Shown here in pieces: positions 1-8,062 of a stretch of DNA of 64,000 nt. Position numbers and translations under genes: made by a program. How positions within the stretch are numbered: the first letter of the stretch is position 1; every line of letters starts with the position of its first letter. The notes beneath the pieces are model-generated. The model was not told the origin of the DNA. It worked only from the letters and a program-made list of their open reading frames with translations, and made no database searches. The stretch comes from Paenibacillus guangzhouensis (GTDB lineage Bacteria; Bacillota; Bacilli; Paenibacillales; Paenibacillaceae), in assembly GCF_009363075.1 (NCBI RefSeq), contig NZ_CP045293.1, positions 5,615,501-5,679,500 of the forward strand, read 5' to 3'.

Positions 1-891
1 CGCGAACAAGCGATATTTGGGGCTTAGGATGGAGCATAGCGCATTGAATCGTTCGATCCGTTCGGTCCTAGGCTGCTGAGAATAAGCGGCGAAGTAGCGG
101 AAAAAATCTTCTTGGCTCGCCGATTGTCCTGCGTTGGCATACAGTAAAGCGGTGTCCTCGACAATCGCTTGGACGTAGGGGCTATCAGCAGCCCGCTTTT
201 GTTTTAGCGCCGTATTGAGCCGGTCGTGAATTTCATCTATTTTCTTGACCCATCTCGCGGCATCATAATGTGGCTGATGGACCATGTTGAAGAATAGAAA
301 TTCATCGTTCTTCAAGTCGGCAATAAACTGTGGATCGTTCAGCAGCTCCTGCAATTCCTGCCATGCGACGGTTTGTTGGGCTGATATTTTCGACTGATGG
401 ATAATGTGTTTATTAAAGTTATACAGGAACGAGCTTCTCCATTCTGCAGGAATACCCTCCAGCAATTTGGATTCTTCTACAATTTTAAGTATAAATTTAT
501 GGCGTTTCTCCGTATTGATAGCCCGTGTGGTCACCAGGTCATGGATATAATACAAGGAATCTGCTTCGTGATCCTTCGCTTGCCGCAAGATAGATAACAT
601 ATTCGCGAGTGTGCTCATCTGTGACTCGATGGATTCAATCTGCCAGTCCAGTGCTTTTCCTAACGGAACCTCCCCAGAGATCATCTGCTTGATCTCCTCA
701 ATCCCGAAATCCAGGTATCGCAGCGTTGTAATCAGCTCCAAGCGCCACAGATCTGAAGCCGTGTACAGCCGATGCCCGCCTTCGGTATATCCCGTCGGCC
801 GAAGCAATCCGATCGTGTCATAATAACGGACGGTTTTAATGGTGGTTCCGGTCATTTTTGCGGCTTCCCCAATCGAATATTTACGCTCCAC
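1..891 (-). CDS. MerR-family transcriptional regulator, C-terminus cut by window edge
   Basis: The reading frame is open from a GTG at 891 down to base 1 (297 codons, no stop), so the C-terminus lies outside the window. The first 70 residues are a MerR winged helix: YSIGEAAKMTGTTIKTVRYYD is followed by the wing motif GGHRLYTASDL. A helical stretch around residues 90-120 fits the MerR dimerisation coil. The remaining ~180 residues are a long C-terminal effector region that I cannot assign to a named ligand domain. The GTG start is preceded by an AAAGGGGGG ribosome binding site about 6 bases upstream; the ATG two bases further upstream is out of frame. MerR proteins of this build activate by distorting a promoter on effector binding. 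The effector and target are unknown. Confidence 0.85.
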   Translation of the reverse strand, partial: MERKYSIGEAAKMTGTTIKTVRYYDTIGLLRPTGYTEGGHRLYTASDLWRLELITTLRYLDFGIEEIKQMISGEVPLGKALDWQIESIESQMSTLANMLSILRQAKDHEADSLYYIHDLVTTRAINTEKRHKFILKIVEESKLLEGIPAEWRSSFLYNFNKHIIHQSKISAQQTVAWQELQELLNDPQFIADLKNDEFLFFNMVHQPHYDAARWVKKIDEIHDRLNTALKQKRAADSPYVQAIVEDTALLYANAGQSASQEDFFRYFAAYSQQPRTERIERFNALCSILSPKYRLFA

Positions 892-958
892 ATGTCATCC
901 CCCCTTTGGTTGCATTATACTACGTCTTTCGCGTGAAGGGGGGATGAAGACATGCAGG

Positions 959-1375
959 TCACGTATTGACGTCGCCGAGTGATCCCGCACCGGTCGGGTG
1001 ATCGACGATATACAGCCAGCTGCCGTCGGCTTGTTGCCGCACGATCTCGGATGTGTGACCACTAATCTGCAGCGGCTTGCCTTCTGCATCGACCGTGGTG
1101 AGGGTGAAGTGCGCGCGCAGCAAAGCGATATTCTCGAACGGTACGCAGTAGATGTTCTTCGACACCATGGTCCCTTGCAGACGGAGCAGATCGGTGAGCG
1201 TGTCTCGTCTTGCGGCTTCGTCTCGATCTTGGGCCCCGCTCGGATTAATCAACACCCCGTCCGGCTCGTAGAGCGCCAGCAGATGGTTGATATCGCCTGA
1301 ATTATAGGCGTTAGCGAATGCGGCGTTCATGTCTTCGGGTCGCAGGACGGGGCTTGGATGAAATAAGTCGTTCAT
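959..1375 (-). CDS. SnoaL-like / DUF4440 family protein
   Basis: A 138-residue protein of the NTF2-like SnoaL fold. It begins with helices containing EDMNAAFANAYNSGDINHL, followed by the typical strand LLALYEPDGVLINPSG and a C-terminal sheet ending in GSWLYIVDHP. Members are small cone-shaped proteins that act as isomerases, hydrolases or binding proteins; the substrate cannot be read from sequence. I chose the ATG at 1375 because AAAGGAGA lies about 11 bases upstream, although the frame stays open to 1402. The gene is divergent from an HxlR regulator at 1502, which probably controls it together with itself. Confidence 0.75.
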   Translation of the reverse strand: MNDLFHPSPVLRPEDMNAAFANAYNSGDINHLLALYEPDGVLINPSGAQDRDEAARRDTLTDLLRLQGTMVSKNIYCVPFENIALLRAHFTLTTVDAEGKPLQISGHTSEIVRQQADGSWLYIVDHPTGAGSLGDVNT

Positions 1376-1456
1376 AAGTTCGGATTCTCCTTTATAATAC
1401 ACGTATAAGAGTGATGTTAACGGAATTCTCGCGATGTGATAAGTACGCAGAAAATA

Positions 1457-1469
1457 ATGACTTAGTCAT
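1457..1469. promoter_or_regulatory. Palindrome between HxlR and SnoaL genes (candidate operator)
   Basis: ATGACTTAGTCAT is a perfect 6-1-6 palindrome in the short gap between the divergent SnoaL-like gene and the HxlR gene. A partial copy of one half (TGACT) recurs at 1477-1481. HxlR proteins usually bind such short dyads in the promoter they share with the neighbour. The assignment as operator is inference from position and symmetry. Confidence 0.45.
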
Positions 1470-1501
1470 ATAAACCTGACTATAGAATGGTGGAGGTAGA
1501 C

Positions 1502-1849
1502 ATGCCGTATCAGGATGGACAATTCGGCTGCCCGGTCGAGGTAGGCCTTCAAATGGTCAGCGGGAAATGGAAGCCTCGAATTCTCTACGCGCTGCAACAG
1601 CGAACGAAGCGCTTCGGCGAGCTTCAGCGGGAGGTTGCTGGCGTATCGAGACATGTGTTGACGACGCAGCTGCGGGAACTAGAAGCGAGCGGGTTGATCC
1701 ATCGGCAAGTCTATGGTCAGGTGCCGCCGAAGGTGGAATACAGCTTGACCGAACTTGGTAACAGCCTGACCCCGATTCTGGAGCAGATGATCAAGATCGG
1801 GGAGCACTACATCTCTACGCACAAAACGGATTCGGCAGTAGACGTATAG
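1502..1849 (+). CDS. HxlR-family transcriptional regulator
   Basis: A 115-residue winged-helix protein of the HxlR/DUF24 family. It has the family's N-terminal Cys (FGCPVEVGL), the signature SGKWKPRILYAL, the recognition helix region VSRHVLTTQLRELEASGLI and the wing PPKVEYSLTELG. HxlR-type repressors often sense electrophiles or oxidants through the N-terminal Cys, which is present at about residue 9. The start at 1502 is favoured over upstream in-frame codons because GGAGGT sits 5 bases before it. It is divergent from the SnoaL-like gene and is followed by a clear terminator, so it is probably monocistronic. Confidence 0.9.
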   Translation: MPYQDGQFGCPVEVGLQMVSGKWKPRILYALQQRTKRFGELQREVAGVSRHVLTTQLRELEASGLIHRQVYGQVPPKVEYSLTELGNSLTPILEQMIKIGEHYISTHKTDSAVDV

Positions 1850-1856
1850 CGCGAAG

Positions 1857-1882
1857 CACCCTTTTTCTAAGGGTGTTTTTTT
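1857..1882 (+). terminator. Rho-independent terminator after HxlR gene
   Basis: Stem CACCCTT / AAGGGTG with a 5-base loop, followed by seven T, immediately downstream of the HxlR stop codon. Confidence 0.85.
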
Positions 1883-1956
1883 ATATTGCGAAAATGATGT
1901 CACAAAACGGCTGGCGCTAATTGTTATATAGGCATAGATACAAAGGAGGTGAGCCT

Positions 1957-2532
1957 GTGAAGCCAACCATCCCCGGGGAAGTGGAAGAGAGAGCCAAGGC
2001 GATTGAAGCGGTCATCGACCGTGTCAAACATGGAGACAAGCAAGCGTATGCATCGATCATTCGGCAGTTCGAACGGCAAATGTATACCTATTGCTACTAT
2101 ATTCTGAGAAATCACGAGGAGACGGAGGACGCGGTACAGGATATTTTTATCCGGGCCTATGAGCATCTGGATCAATATAGCAGACAGGTGTCCTTCTCCG
2201 CGTGGCTCTATAAAATGGCCTACAACCACATGATGAATATGAAGAGGAAGCAGGGCCGCTGGTTAAAGCTAGTGAATGCAGTCCAGGAACAGCAGCCGAA
2301 GGTGGAGATTTCGCCGAAGGAGTCTGTGATTGAGGAGATGCTGACGTATCTCACACCGGAAGAACGCCATATTCTGCTGCTCAAAGCGGTTGAGCAATAC
2401 AGCTTTGAAGAGATCGGCAAGATTATGGGTATCAAGCCGGCCACGATCCGCAAGCGATATGAGCGGCTGCGCAGCAAGCTGCTCGAGTACAAGCTTCATA
2501 AAGGAGGAAACACCCATGGTACATTTGCCTGA
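1957..2532 (+). CDS. ECF-type RNA polymerase sigma factor
   Basis: A 191-residue sigma-70 family protein. Region 2 is near residues 15-85, with the core-binding motif EETEDAVQDIFIRAYEHL and the -10 recognition segment FSAWLYKMAYNHMMNMKRK. Region 4 is near residues 130-185, with TPEERHILLLKAVEQYSFEEIGK and the helix-turn-helix KPATIRKRYERLRSKL. The start is a GTG at 1957, placed 5 bases after AAAGGAGGTGA; the frame upstream of it lacks a ribosome site. The next gene begins inside its 3' end (17-base overlap), the usual layout for an ECF sigma factor and its membrane anti-sigma partner. The stress it responds to is not visible. Confidence 0.92.
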   Translation: MKPTIPGEVEERAKAIEAVIDRVKHGDKQAYASIIRQFERQMYTYCYYILRNHEETEDAVQDIFIRAYEHLDQYSRQVSFSAWLYKMAYNHMMNMKRKQGRWLKLVNAVQEQQPKVEISPKESVIEEMLTYLTPEERHILLLKAVEQYSFEEIGKIMGIKPATIRKRYERLRSKLLEYKLHKGGNTHGTFA

Positions 2533-3628
2533 ATCAACGAAGGAAATGGATACGATCGAGCAATGGATCCGTGATTCGGACATGCCGCGAGCGAGTATGA
2601 GTGATCAGATCATGGATAAGATTGGAGAGAATAGAATGCGTAACAAACATAAATCGAATGTGATGAAAAAAACAGCCATTGCCGTATCTGCGGCGGCTGT
2701 ACTAGGCGCCGGCATCATCGGAACGGGGTATGTCTCTCCTGTAATGGCCGCGACACTGAAGCAGATTCCGGTCATCGGCAGCCTCTTCTCGGGTACGAAT
2801 GAGGAGCGGCTTCAGACGGCAATGGAGCAAGGCATTGCGAGCATTCCTAACTTGAGCGTGACACATGACGGCGTGACTCTGAGAGTGACGGAGCTGTTAT
2901 ACGATGGAACCCGTCTGGCTCTGCAAATGGAGCGCACAGGCATAGACATGGCATCGGTCATGATGCCGTATCAAGGGGATGGCGGGAAGAAAGGCTACAT
3001 GAAGCAACCGACACTCCTCGCGGATGGCAAGGAAATTAAATTCAGTAAGGGCGCTTTCGGTGAAGTGCCGCAGAAAGATAACACCATTCTCGTGGATTTA
3101 TCCGAAGGGCTGTCTTTGCCAGATCAATTCGAGCTAACTGTTCAAACCGAGGTAACACAGGTGAAAGAGCCGTTTGTCTTCAAGATTCCCGTGAAAATTG
3201 ACAATCAGACATTAGCTTTGGAACCGAACGCAACGCAATCGAGCGGCGAGTTCAGCTATACGGTCAAGCAATTGGAGCTAACGCCGTTGTCGACGCGATT
3301 GGTATTGGATAGTACGGGCGCTGTTCCTGCAGCGCCAGAGCAATCGGGACAATACAGCCCATCGATGATGTATTATGACATTGTTGATGATCAAGGGAAC
3401 GTGTTGAATCAGAATCAGGTCGATTTTTTCCATCGCCTGCCAGATACTGCGTACCATATCGACCAGTTGTATTCCGGCCTCCGAGCGACACAGAAATCGA
3501 TTACGATCAAACCTTACACGTTCACGGTGAAGACGTCAGATTGGAGCATCGTCGGTGAGAGCAACGGCAAGCTTGGCGATAAGACCTATATTAAGGATCT
3601 GGAATTAACGATTCCCGTTCAGCCCTAA
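2516..3628 (+). CDS. DUF4179 membrane protein, probable anti-sigma factor
   Basis: A 370-residue protein with a ~50-residue basic N-terminal tail and one transmembrane segment at about residues 52-78 (AIAVSAAAVLGAGIIGTGYV). A ~290-residue extracellular part begins with the DUF4179 region (LKQIPVIGSLFSGTNEE). The start is the ATG at 2516 with GGAGGAAAC 5-9 bases upstream; the longer frame from 2390 lies inside the sigma gene and is not used. Overlap with the sigma factor and the single-pass layout match Bacillus RsiX/RsiV-like regulators, so a role in holding the sigma factor inactive at the membrane is inferred. I did not recognise a zinc-binding anti-sigma motif. Confidence 0.8.
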   Translation: MVHLPESTKEMDTIEQWIRDSDMPRASMSDQIMDKIGENRMRNKHKSNVMKKTAIAVSAAAVLGAGIIGTGYVSPVMAATLKQIPVIGSLFSGTNEERLQTAMEQGIASIPNLSVTHDGVTLRVTELLYDGTRLALQMERTGIDMASVMMPYQGDGGKKGYMKQPTLLADGKEIKFSKGAFGEVPQKDNTILVDLSEGLSLPDQFELTVQTEVTQVKEPFVFKIPVKIDNQTLALEPNATQSSGEFSYTVKQLELTPLSTRLVLDSTGAVPAAPEQSGQYSPSMMYYDIVDDQGNVLNQNQVDFFHRLPDTAYHIDQLYSGLRATQKSITIKPYTFTVKTSDWSIVGESNGKLGDKTYIKDLELTIPVQP

Positions 3629-3651
3629 TTCAACAAGATTTCATTCAATCG

Positions 3652-3678
3652 AGAACTCCTTCCTAACGAAGGAGTTCT
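3652..3678 (+). terminator. Hairpin after sigma/anti-sigma operon
   Basis: An 11-bp perfect stem, AGAACTCCTTC / GAAGGAGTTCT with loop CTAAC. The trailing T stretch is weak (TGGCGTTT), so termination efficiency is uncertain. Confidence 0.6.
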
Positions 3679-3775
3679 TGGCGTTTATCGGGAATAGTTA
3701 GAGATCAATCATGGCATGGAGGGGCATCCGCATAGGAGTAGAGAAAAGAGTAATATCGCGAATGGAGGAATGTGC

Positions 3776-4465
3776 GTGGTTCAAAGAGGGCTTATTCTCG
3801 CAATTCTAGTGTGTGGAGGCATTCATTTAGCCACCTTGCAGTTAGATGTTGCACTCATACACTGGGTGTTCAAGCTGCTGCCTATGCTGTTGATCCTTGT
3901 GTTGGCCGTTCGTTCGAAATCGATGGACCGCACCCGCGCGTATAAGGGCCTCATCGTAGCCGGGTTATTGTTCAGTATGGCGGGCGATACGTTCCTGCTT
4001 AATGCAGGGGATCGTTGGTTCATGCTCGGATTAGGGTCTTTTTTCATCGGCCACCTGCTCTACATTGCAGCCATGGTCAGAAGGTGGCAGTATACCTGGC
4101 TAGGGCTGCTGTGGATCCTGCCGATCGGCGCTTATTCAGGGTTCGTCGGTTCCCAATTGCATGAAGGCATTATGGGGGATCCTAGCCAGAATGGCTTATG
4201 GCTGCCCGTACTCGCCTATGTGTGCGTCATCTCGGTGATGTGCTGGCTCGCGTTGATGAGTCGTAATGCGTATGCAGCGGTCGGGTCAATCCTATTTGTG
4301 GCTTCCGACTCGATTCTGGCTTGGAACAAATTTATCGGGTCAGTGCCGGCATCGGGATTTCTCGTTATGCTCACGTATTTCGCAGCACAGGCGCTCATTG
4401 CGTGCAGCATTGCGAATGGATTAGCAGGGAAAAAGTCGACAGATGTGCGCGGGATGCGGATGTGA
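3776..4465 (+). CDS. YhhN/TMEM86-family membrane protein (lysoplasmalogenase-like)
   Basis: A 229-residue, very hydrophobic protein with about seven or eight membrane segments. It carries the conserved family acids in SMAGDTFLL (segment 3) and FVASDSILAWNKF (near the C-terminus). Known members hydrolyse the vinyl-ether bond of lysoplasmalogens, or act on other ether lipids; activity in this organism is inferred. I chose the GTG at 3776 because GGAGG lies 7 bases before it; an ATG at 3770 is too close to that site. It stands alone between two sigma-factor loci. Confidence 0.8.
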   Translation: MVQRGLILAILVCGGIHLATLQLDVALIHWVFKLLPMLLILVLAVRSKSMDRTRAYKGLIVAGLLFSMAGDTFLLNAGDRWFMLGLGSFFIGHLLYIAAMVRRWQYTWLGLLWILPIGAYSGFVGSQLHEGIMGDPSQNGLWLPVLAYVCVISVMCWLALMSRNAYAAVGSILFVASDSILAWNKFIGSVPASGFLVMLTYFAAQALIACSIANGLAGKKSTDVRGMRM

Positions 4466-4537
4466 AGCAAGGATCGATGTAACCTTTCGTGTCTAAGTTG
4501 GCACTAGGATATAGGACAGAAGAGAGGAGCGGGGTGC

Positions 4538-6103
4538 GTGCTTCAATACATCGAAGAAGTAAGACAAGGGAACGAGCGAGCCTTCGAACCGATCGTCAGG
4601 CATTTCGCAATGATGGCGCACGCGGTCGGCTATGAGAAGCTGCGGGACGTTCAACTTGCGGAGGATGCGGTGCAGGAGGCGTTCACGGAGGCATATCTGC
4701 ATATCGGCCAGCTGCAGACGCCGGAAGCATTCCCAGGCTGGTTCAAAGCGATCGTCGAACGACAGTGCTACAGGATGCTGCGGGGGAAAAAGCATCCGGT
4801 TGTGCCTTACGACGATGCGGCGCAATCGATCGCGTCCACGTTCAGCTTATCCGATTGGATGGAGCGCCGGGAGCTTAAGGAGGCGGTGCGACAATCGATC
4901 GCCTCCTTAAGCTCGAATCTGCGGATTGTTGTGCGCTTGTTCTATTTGCAAGGGTACTCGCTCGCTGAAATTTCGGGGTTCCTGGACGTCTCAGTACCGA
5001 CCTTGAAGAAGAGACTGTTCGACGCCCGCCAGAAGCTGAAGGACGCGCTGCCCGTTGCCGATCTGGTCTCAGTATTCCATCATTTGTACGAAGGGGGAGC
5101 AGGCATGCTGCATATTGTGAACGGCGATTTTGTCGCCGAGAAGCTGCGCCAAGGCGTCGTGAAGGGGGACATTCTCGTCTGGCGGGAGGTCTATCCGCAC
5201 GGCCCGGTCTTTACCGATCCTGTCGCAGGGGATCATCGCGCGCTGCGGGCCGACTATTTAGAGAAGACGATCGGGGTGCCTCGCATCGAATTCGTGCGGG
5301 GTAGCGAAGAGCAAGAGCGCACGCTCACCGCATGCGGTCAATATAGAGACATCGTGTTATGGTTCGAGCATGATCTGTTCGATCAGACGATGCTGGTGTA
5401 CTTGCTGGATTGGTTCGGAAGGCAATCGTTGCCGGAGACGAAGATCCACCTGCTCTGCATCGGGAGTTATCCGGGGATTCCGCTATTCCGCGGGCTTGGT
5501 CAGCTATCGACAGCGCAATTGAGCGAGCTCTCGGGTACGTGGAAGATGGTCAGTAAGGACGAACTGGCACTGGGCAGTGCCTTCTGGCAGGCGTACACGT
5601 CAGAAGATCCGGAGTCGCTGCAGCAGCTGCTTCGCACAGATACGAGCGCTCTGCCATTCGCAGCGGATGCGTTCATGACGCACCTTGCGCAGTTCCCATC
5701 GACATTGGACGGGCTGGGGATCGTGGAACGGGCGACGCTGAAGGTGCTGCAAGAAGGGGAGCATTCCGCCCACGGCCTTTTCAAGCAAGTCGGCGATCAG
5801 CTGCATCGGCTTGGCATGGGTGATTTGCAGTATGGCTATATATTGCGCCGCATGGCAGAAGGCTCGCATCCGTTGATTGAGCTTCGAGGCGACAGAGAGA
5901 TGCAGCGTCCTCCCGGTCAATATTTCTCTTTGCAGAATCAGGATGTCGCGATGACGCCATTCGCTGAGCGCGTATTGCAAGGTGAAGCAGATTGGGTCAC
6001 TCATAATGGCATCGACGCTTGGTATGGCGGTGTGCATCTGCAAGGGCACCGTCCAGCGTGGCGGTGGGATGCTGTAGAACGGCAAATCGTGCTCGGAGAA
6101 TAG
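4538..6103 (+). CDS. ECF-like sigma factor fused to DUF1835 domain
   Basis: A 521-residue two-part protein. Residues 1-175 are an ECF sigma factor: region 2 with LAEDAVQEAFTEAYLHIGQL and the segment AFPGWFKAIVERQCYRMLRG, and region 4 with SSNLRIVVRLFYLQGYSLAE and the helix-turn-helix PTLKKRLFDARQKLKDAL. From about residue 190 a DUF1835 domain begins (MLHIVNGDFVAEKLRQG, then GDILVWREVYPHGPV and IVLWFEHDLFDQ). The last ~120 residues have no domain I recognise. DUF1835 function is unknown. The start is a GTG at 4538, 8 bases after GAGGAG. No anti-sigma gene is adjacent, so the C-terminal part may act as the built-in regulator, as in other ECF groups with C-terminal extensions. Confidence 0.85.
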   Translation: MLQYIEEVRQGNERAFEPIVRHFAMMAHAVGYEKLRDVQLAEDAVQEAFTEAYLHIGQLQTPEAFPGWFKAIVERQCYRMLRGKKHPVVPYDDAAQSIASTFSLSDWMERRELKEAVRQSIASLSSNLRIVVRLFYLQGYSLAEISGFLDVSVPTLKKRLFDARQKLKDALPVADLVSVFHHLYEGGAGMLHIVNGDFVAEKLRQGVVKGDILVWREVYPHGPVFTDPVAGDHRALRADYLEKTIGVPRIEFVRGSEEQERTLTACGQYRDIVLWFEHDLFDQTMLVYLLDWFGRQSLPETKIHLLCIGSYPGIPLFRGLGQLSTAQLSELSGTWKMVSKDELALGSAFWQAYTSEDPESLQQLLRTDTSALPFAADAFMTHLAQFPSTLDGLGIVERATLKVLQEGEHSAHGLFKQVGDQLHRLGMGDLQYGYILRRMAEGSHPLIELRGDREMQRPPGQYFSLQNQDVAMTPFAERVLQGEADWVTHNGIDAWYGGVHLQGHRPAWRWDAVERQIVLGE

Positions 6104-6150
6104 CAAGAGCGGCAGCTCTGAACAGATATTCTGTTCAGGCTGCCGCTTGT
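6104..6150. terminator. Bidirectional terminator hairpin
   Basis: A long interrupted stem (arms 6104-6125 and 6131-6149, core CTGAACAG / CTGTTCAG plus GCGGCAG / CTGCCGC) lies between the convergent sigma-fusion and hydrolase genes. It is followed by TTTGTT on the plus strand. Confidence 0.75.
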
Positions 6151-6153
6151 TTG

Positions 6154-6990
6154 TTACAGATCCGTATGTGCGATGATCCTCGAAATGATCGAATCCCAGT
6201 CTTGAGGGTGAAGCTCATGCCCGGTACCTTCCAGCGTCACGAGCACCGCGCCTGGGATTGTGTTCGCCAGAAGAACCCCATGGGCATAAGGGATGATCGG
6301 ATCTTCCGTGCCATGGATGACCAGCGCCGGGATATTGATCTCTCTTGTTCGCAATAGATATGACTCGCCGCCTGCAGCCATGCCATGGTTGTTCATGCTG
6401 TCGAACCGCCGGGATCGACGGAGCTCCTCTTGCGCCAATTGGCGAATTCGATCTTCGTCGAACGGATGCCTTGACCCTGCGAGAACTCGCCATTTGCCGA
6501 CCGTGAACGAGGTGACTGCCTGTTCGTCGGTCCAGTCGATGGCCCCGGCATTCGCGAAGAACTGCATCACCTTCTCTTCCATTGGCGGAAGCTCGGGCGC
6601 GAAGTTCGAGGTTGCGAGGAGTGTGACGGTATGTACGCGCTCGGGATGTCTCAGTGCCAGAATCTGCGTCAGCATGCCGCCCATGGACATGCCGACGATG
6701 TGGGCGCGAGCGATGCCGTAGGCATCTAAGATACGAATTGCATCATCCGCCAAATCTTCGAACGTATATCCAGGTTGGCCCAGCTCGTAAGCGGTGGAAC
6801 GTCCAACATCCCGGTGATCGTAACGTATCACGTATCGCCCTGCATCCGCTAAGCGCTGACAGAAGCCGTCCTCCCACCACACCATCGAGGATTGCGCCCC
6901 CATGACCAGCAGAATCGCTGGATGTGAGGCATTTCCGAAGCTTTCGGTATATAATTCAATGTCATTGAATTGTAATAGTTGTTCGCTCAT
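6154..6990 (-). CDS. Alpha/beta-fold hydrolase
   Basis: A 278-residue single-domain alpha/beta hydrolase. The oxyanion/HG-like loop is LLVMGAQSSMVWW near residue 30. The nucleophile elbow is GMSMGG (Ser near residue 102), the acid Asp is in HGTEDPIIPYAHG and the His in EGTGHELHP, so the triad looks complete. The YDHRDVGRS motif resembles epoxide hydrolase and haloalkanoate-type esterases. The start at 6990 (MSEQLLQF) follows GGGGGAA by about 9 bases; the open frame extends to 7017 without a ribosome site. The substrate is unknown. Confidence 0.9.
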   Translation of the reverse strand: MSEQLLQFNDIELYTESFGNASHPAILLVMGAQSSMVWWEDGFCQRLADAGRYVIRYDHRDVGRSTAYELGQPGYTFEDLADDAIRILDAYGIARAHIVGMSMGGMLTQILALRHPERVHTVTLLATSNFAPELPPMEEKVMQFFANAGAIDWTDEQAVTSFTVGKWRVLAGSRHPFDEDRIRQLAQEELRRSRRFDSMNNHGMAAGGESYLLRTREINIPALVIHGTEDPIIPYAHGVLLANTIPGAVLVTLEGTGHELHPQDWDSIISRIIAHTDL

Positions 6991-7378
6991 TGCGAGATTC
7001 CCCCATTCGATATCCAATTAAAAAAACAAAGGCCGGCAGCCTGTGTCTATCGTCATCGAAGAAATAAGCGATTCGTAAGGAACCTTCAGGTGTCCGCTCG
7101 AGAAGAAGCTTAACGATATCATGGGACAATACGCCACAGATCGTTATTATCACCGAGCGAGATCGCAAGGTTCATTCATCATCAATCACCGATCTAGGTT
7201 ACCCAGTAGGCAGACCATTCTCCGATTACAATATACACAATATAGCTGTTAGCCGCTATTCCATTCATTGTGCACAAGAAAATCGAAAAATTAGTTAGCC
7301 ACACGTAACCCTCCATTGTGTTCAAGTGAGTCCATCCTACCATAGGAAAATTTTTACTGTCAATCTTATGTTTTCTGC

Positions 7379-7407
7379 TTGCAATTTTCAGCACGAACGA
7401 TTACATT
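7379..7407 (+). promoter_or_regulatory. SigA-type promoter of the MarR gene
   Basis: TTGCAA and TACATT are separated by exactly 17 bases, just upstream of the candidate operator at 7412, so a bound repressor would cover the transcription start. Confidence 0.55.
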
Positions 7408-7411
7408 GTAA

Positions 7412-7430
7412 TTAGCTAACCTAACTAGTT
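7412..7430. promoter_or_regulatory. MarR operator copy 1
   Basis: TTAGCTAACCTAACTAGTT. Its first 16 bases are the exact reverse complement of 8013-8028 in front of the MFS gene, and CTAACTAGTT is shared in direct orientation. Location directly after the -10 element of the MarR gene supports autorepression. Confidence 0.7.
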
Positions 7431-7448
7431 GTGCGGAAAGGTGATTGG

Positions 7449-7997
7449 ATGAGTAGATCAAAGAAAGAGTTAACGACAGACCATTTGCCCAAATTAGGCG
7501 TGACGCCGTATGTTGAATTGATGGACAGCACGGCGACGAGCGAGACGAATCGCCAATCTGCGTCGCTAGGACTGCTGATGATGTGGCTCGGGGATCATAT
7601 TTTGGATGCGATGGACTTGGATCTCGCACCGTTCGGTATTACTGAGAGTAAACTGGACCTCCTGCTACTCTTGACGCTGCATGAGAATAGAGAACGCGTG
7701 ACGCCTTCAGCCTTGGCAGATCGGCTTGGAATTCGGCGCGCTTCCGTTACAACCATGCTCGACTGGCTCGAGAAGAGGAACTGGGTGCTGCGCGAGCCTA
7801 GCGCGGGGGATGGACGCATGCTGCATGTCAAGATTACGGCGGAAGGACGCGCACTGATTGATCAAGTCCTGCCGATCTTCTGGGCCGCTTGTGCATCGTT
7901 CATGGCCGATTTGGAGCCGGAAGAGCAGCGCGTGCTCGAGAAGATTTTGTTGAAATTAAATCGTTCGATGGAGAATCGACTGGGGGTGGGAAGGTAA
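7449..7997 (+). CDS. MarR-family transcriptional regulator
   Basis: A 182-residue MarR protein with a ~45-residue N-terminal extension. The core holds the helix-turn-helix VTPSALADRLGIRRASVTTML and the wing EPSAGDGRMLHVKITAEGRAL with its conserved D-R pair. Start 7449 follows AAAGGTGAT at a normal distance. An MFS transporter lies 65 bases downstream, and the same unusual operator sequence precedes both genes. The regulator is therefore predicted to repress itself and the pump until a ligand, probably a pump substrate, binds. Confidence 0.9.
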   Translation: MSRSKKELTTDHLPKLGVTPYVELMDSTATSETNRQSASLGLLMMWLGDHILDAMDLDLAPFGITESKLDLLLLLTLHENRERVTPSALADRLGIRRASVTTMLDWLEKRNWVLREPSAGDGRMLHVKITAEGRALIDQVLPIFWAACASFMADLEPEEQRVLEKILLKLNRSMENRLGVGR

Positions 7998-8012
7998 TTT
8001 TTTTTGCGCATG

Positions 8013-8034
8013 TAGTTAGGTTAGCTAACTAGTT
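8013..8034. promoter_or_regulatory. MarR operator copy 2
   Basis: TAGTTAG-GTTAG-CTAACTA is a 7-5-7 inverted repeat in front of the MFS gene and contains the inner palindrome GTTAGCTAAC. It matches the operator at 7412 in opposite orientation. Confidence 0.7.
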
Positions 8035-8062
8035 ATAAGACAGATGATGAAAGAGGTGCGTT

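Larger units (their letters stand above)
6991..7448. other. 458-bp intergenic region
   Basis: No gene is supported here. Minus-strand open frames at 6962-7168 and 7194-7394 lack ribosome binding sites and recognisable domains. The right end holds a candidate SigA promoter and operator for the MarR gene. A single TTAGTTAGCC half-site (about 7292-7301) resembles that operator. The rest is AT-rich and shows no other structure. Confidence 0.6.

Noticed and set aside
6962-7168. Minus-strand frame of 68 codons next to the hydrolase
   Set aside because: It overlaps the start of the hydrolase gene, begins with TTG without a ribosome site, and matches no domain I know. Left as intergenic.
7194-7394. 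Minus-strand frame of 66 codons
   Set aside because: AT-rich, no ribosome binding site, no recognisable motif; overlaps the MarR promoter region.
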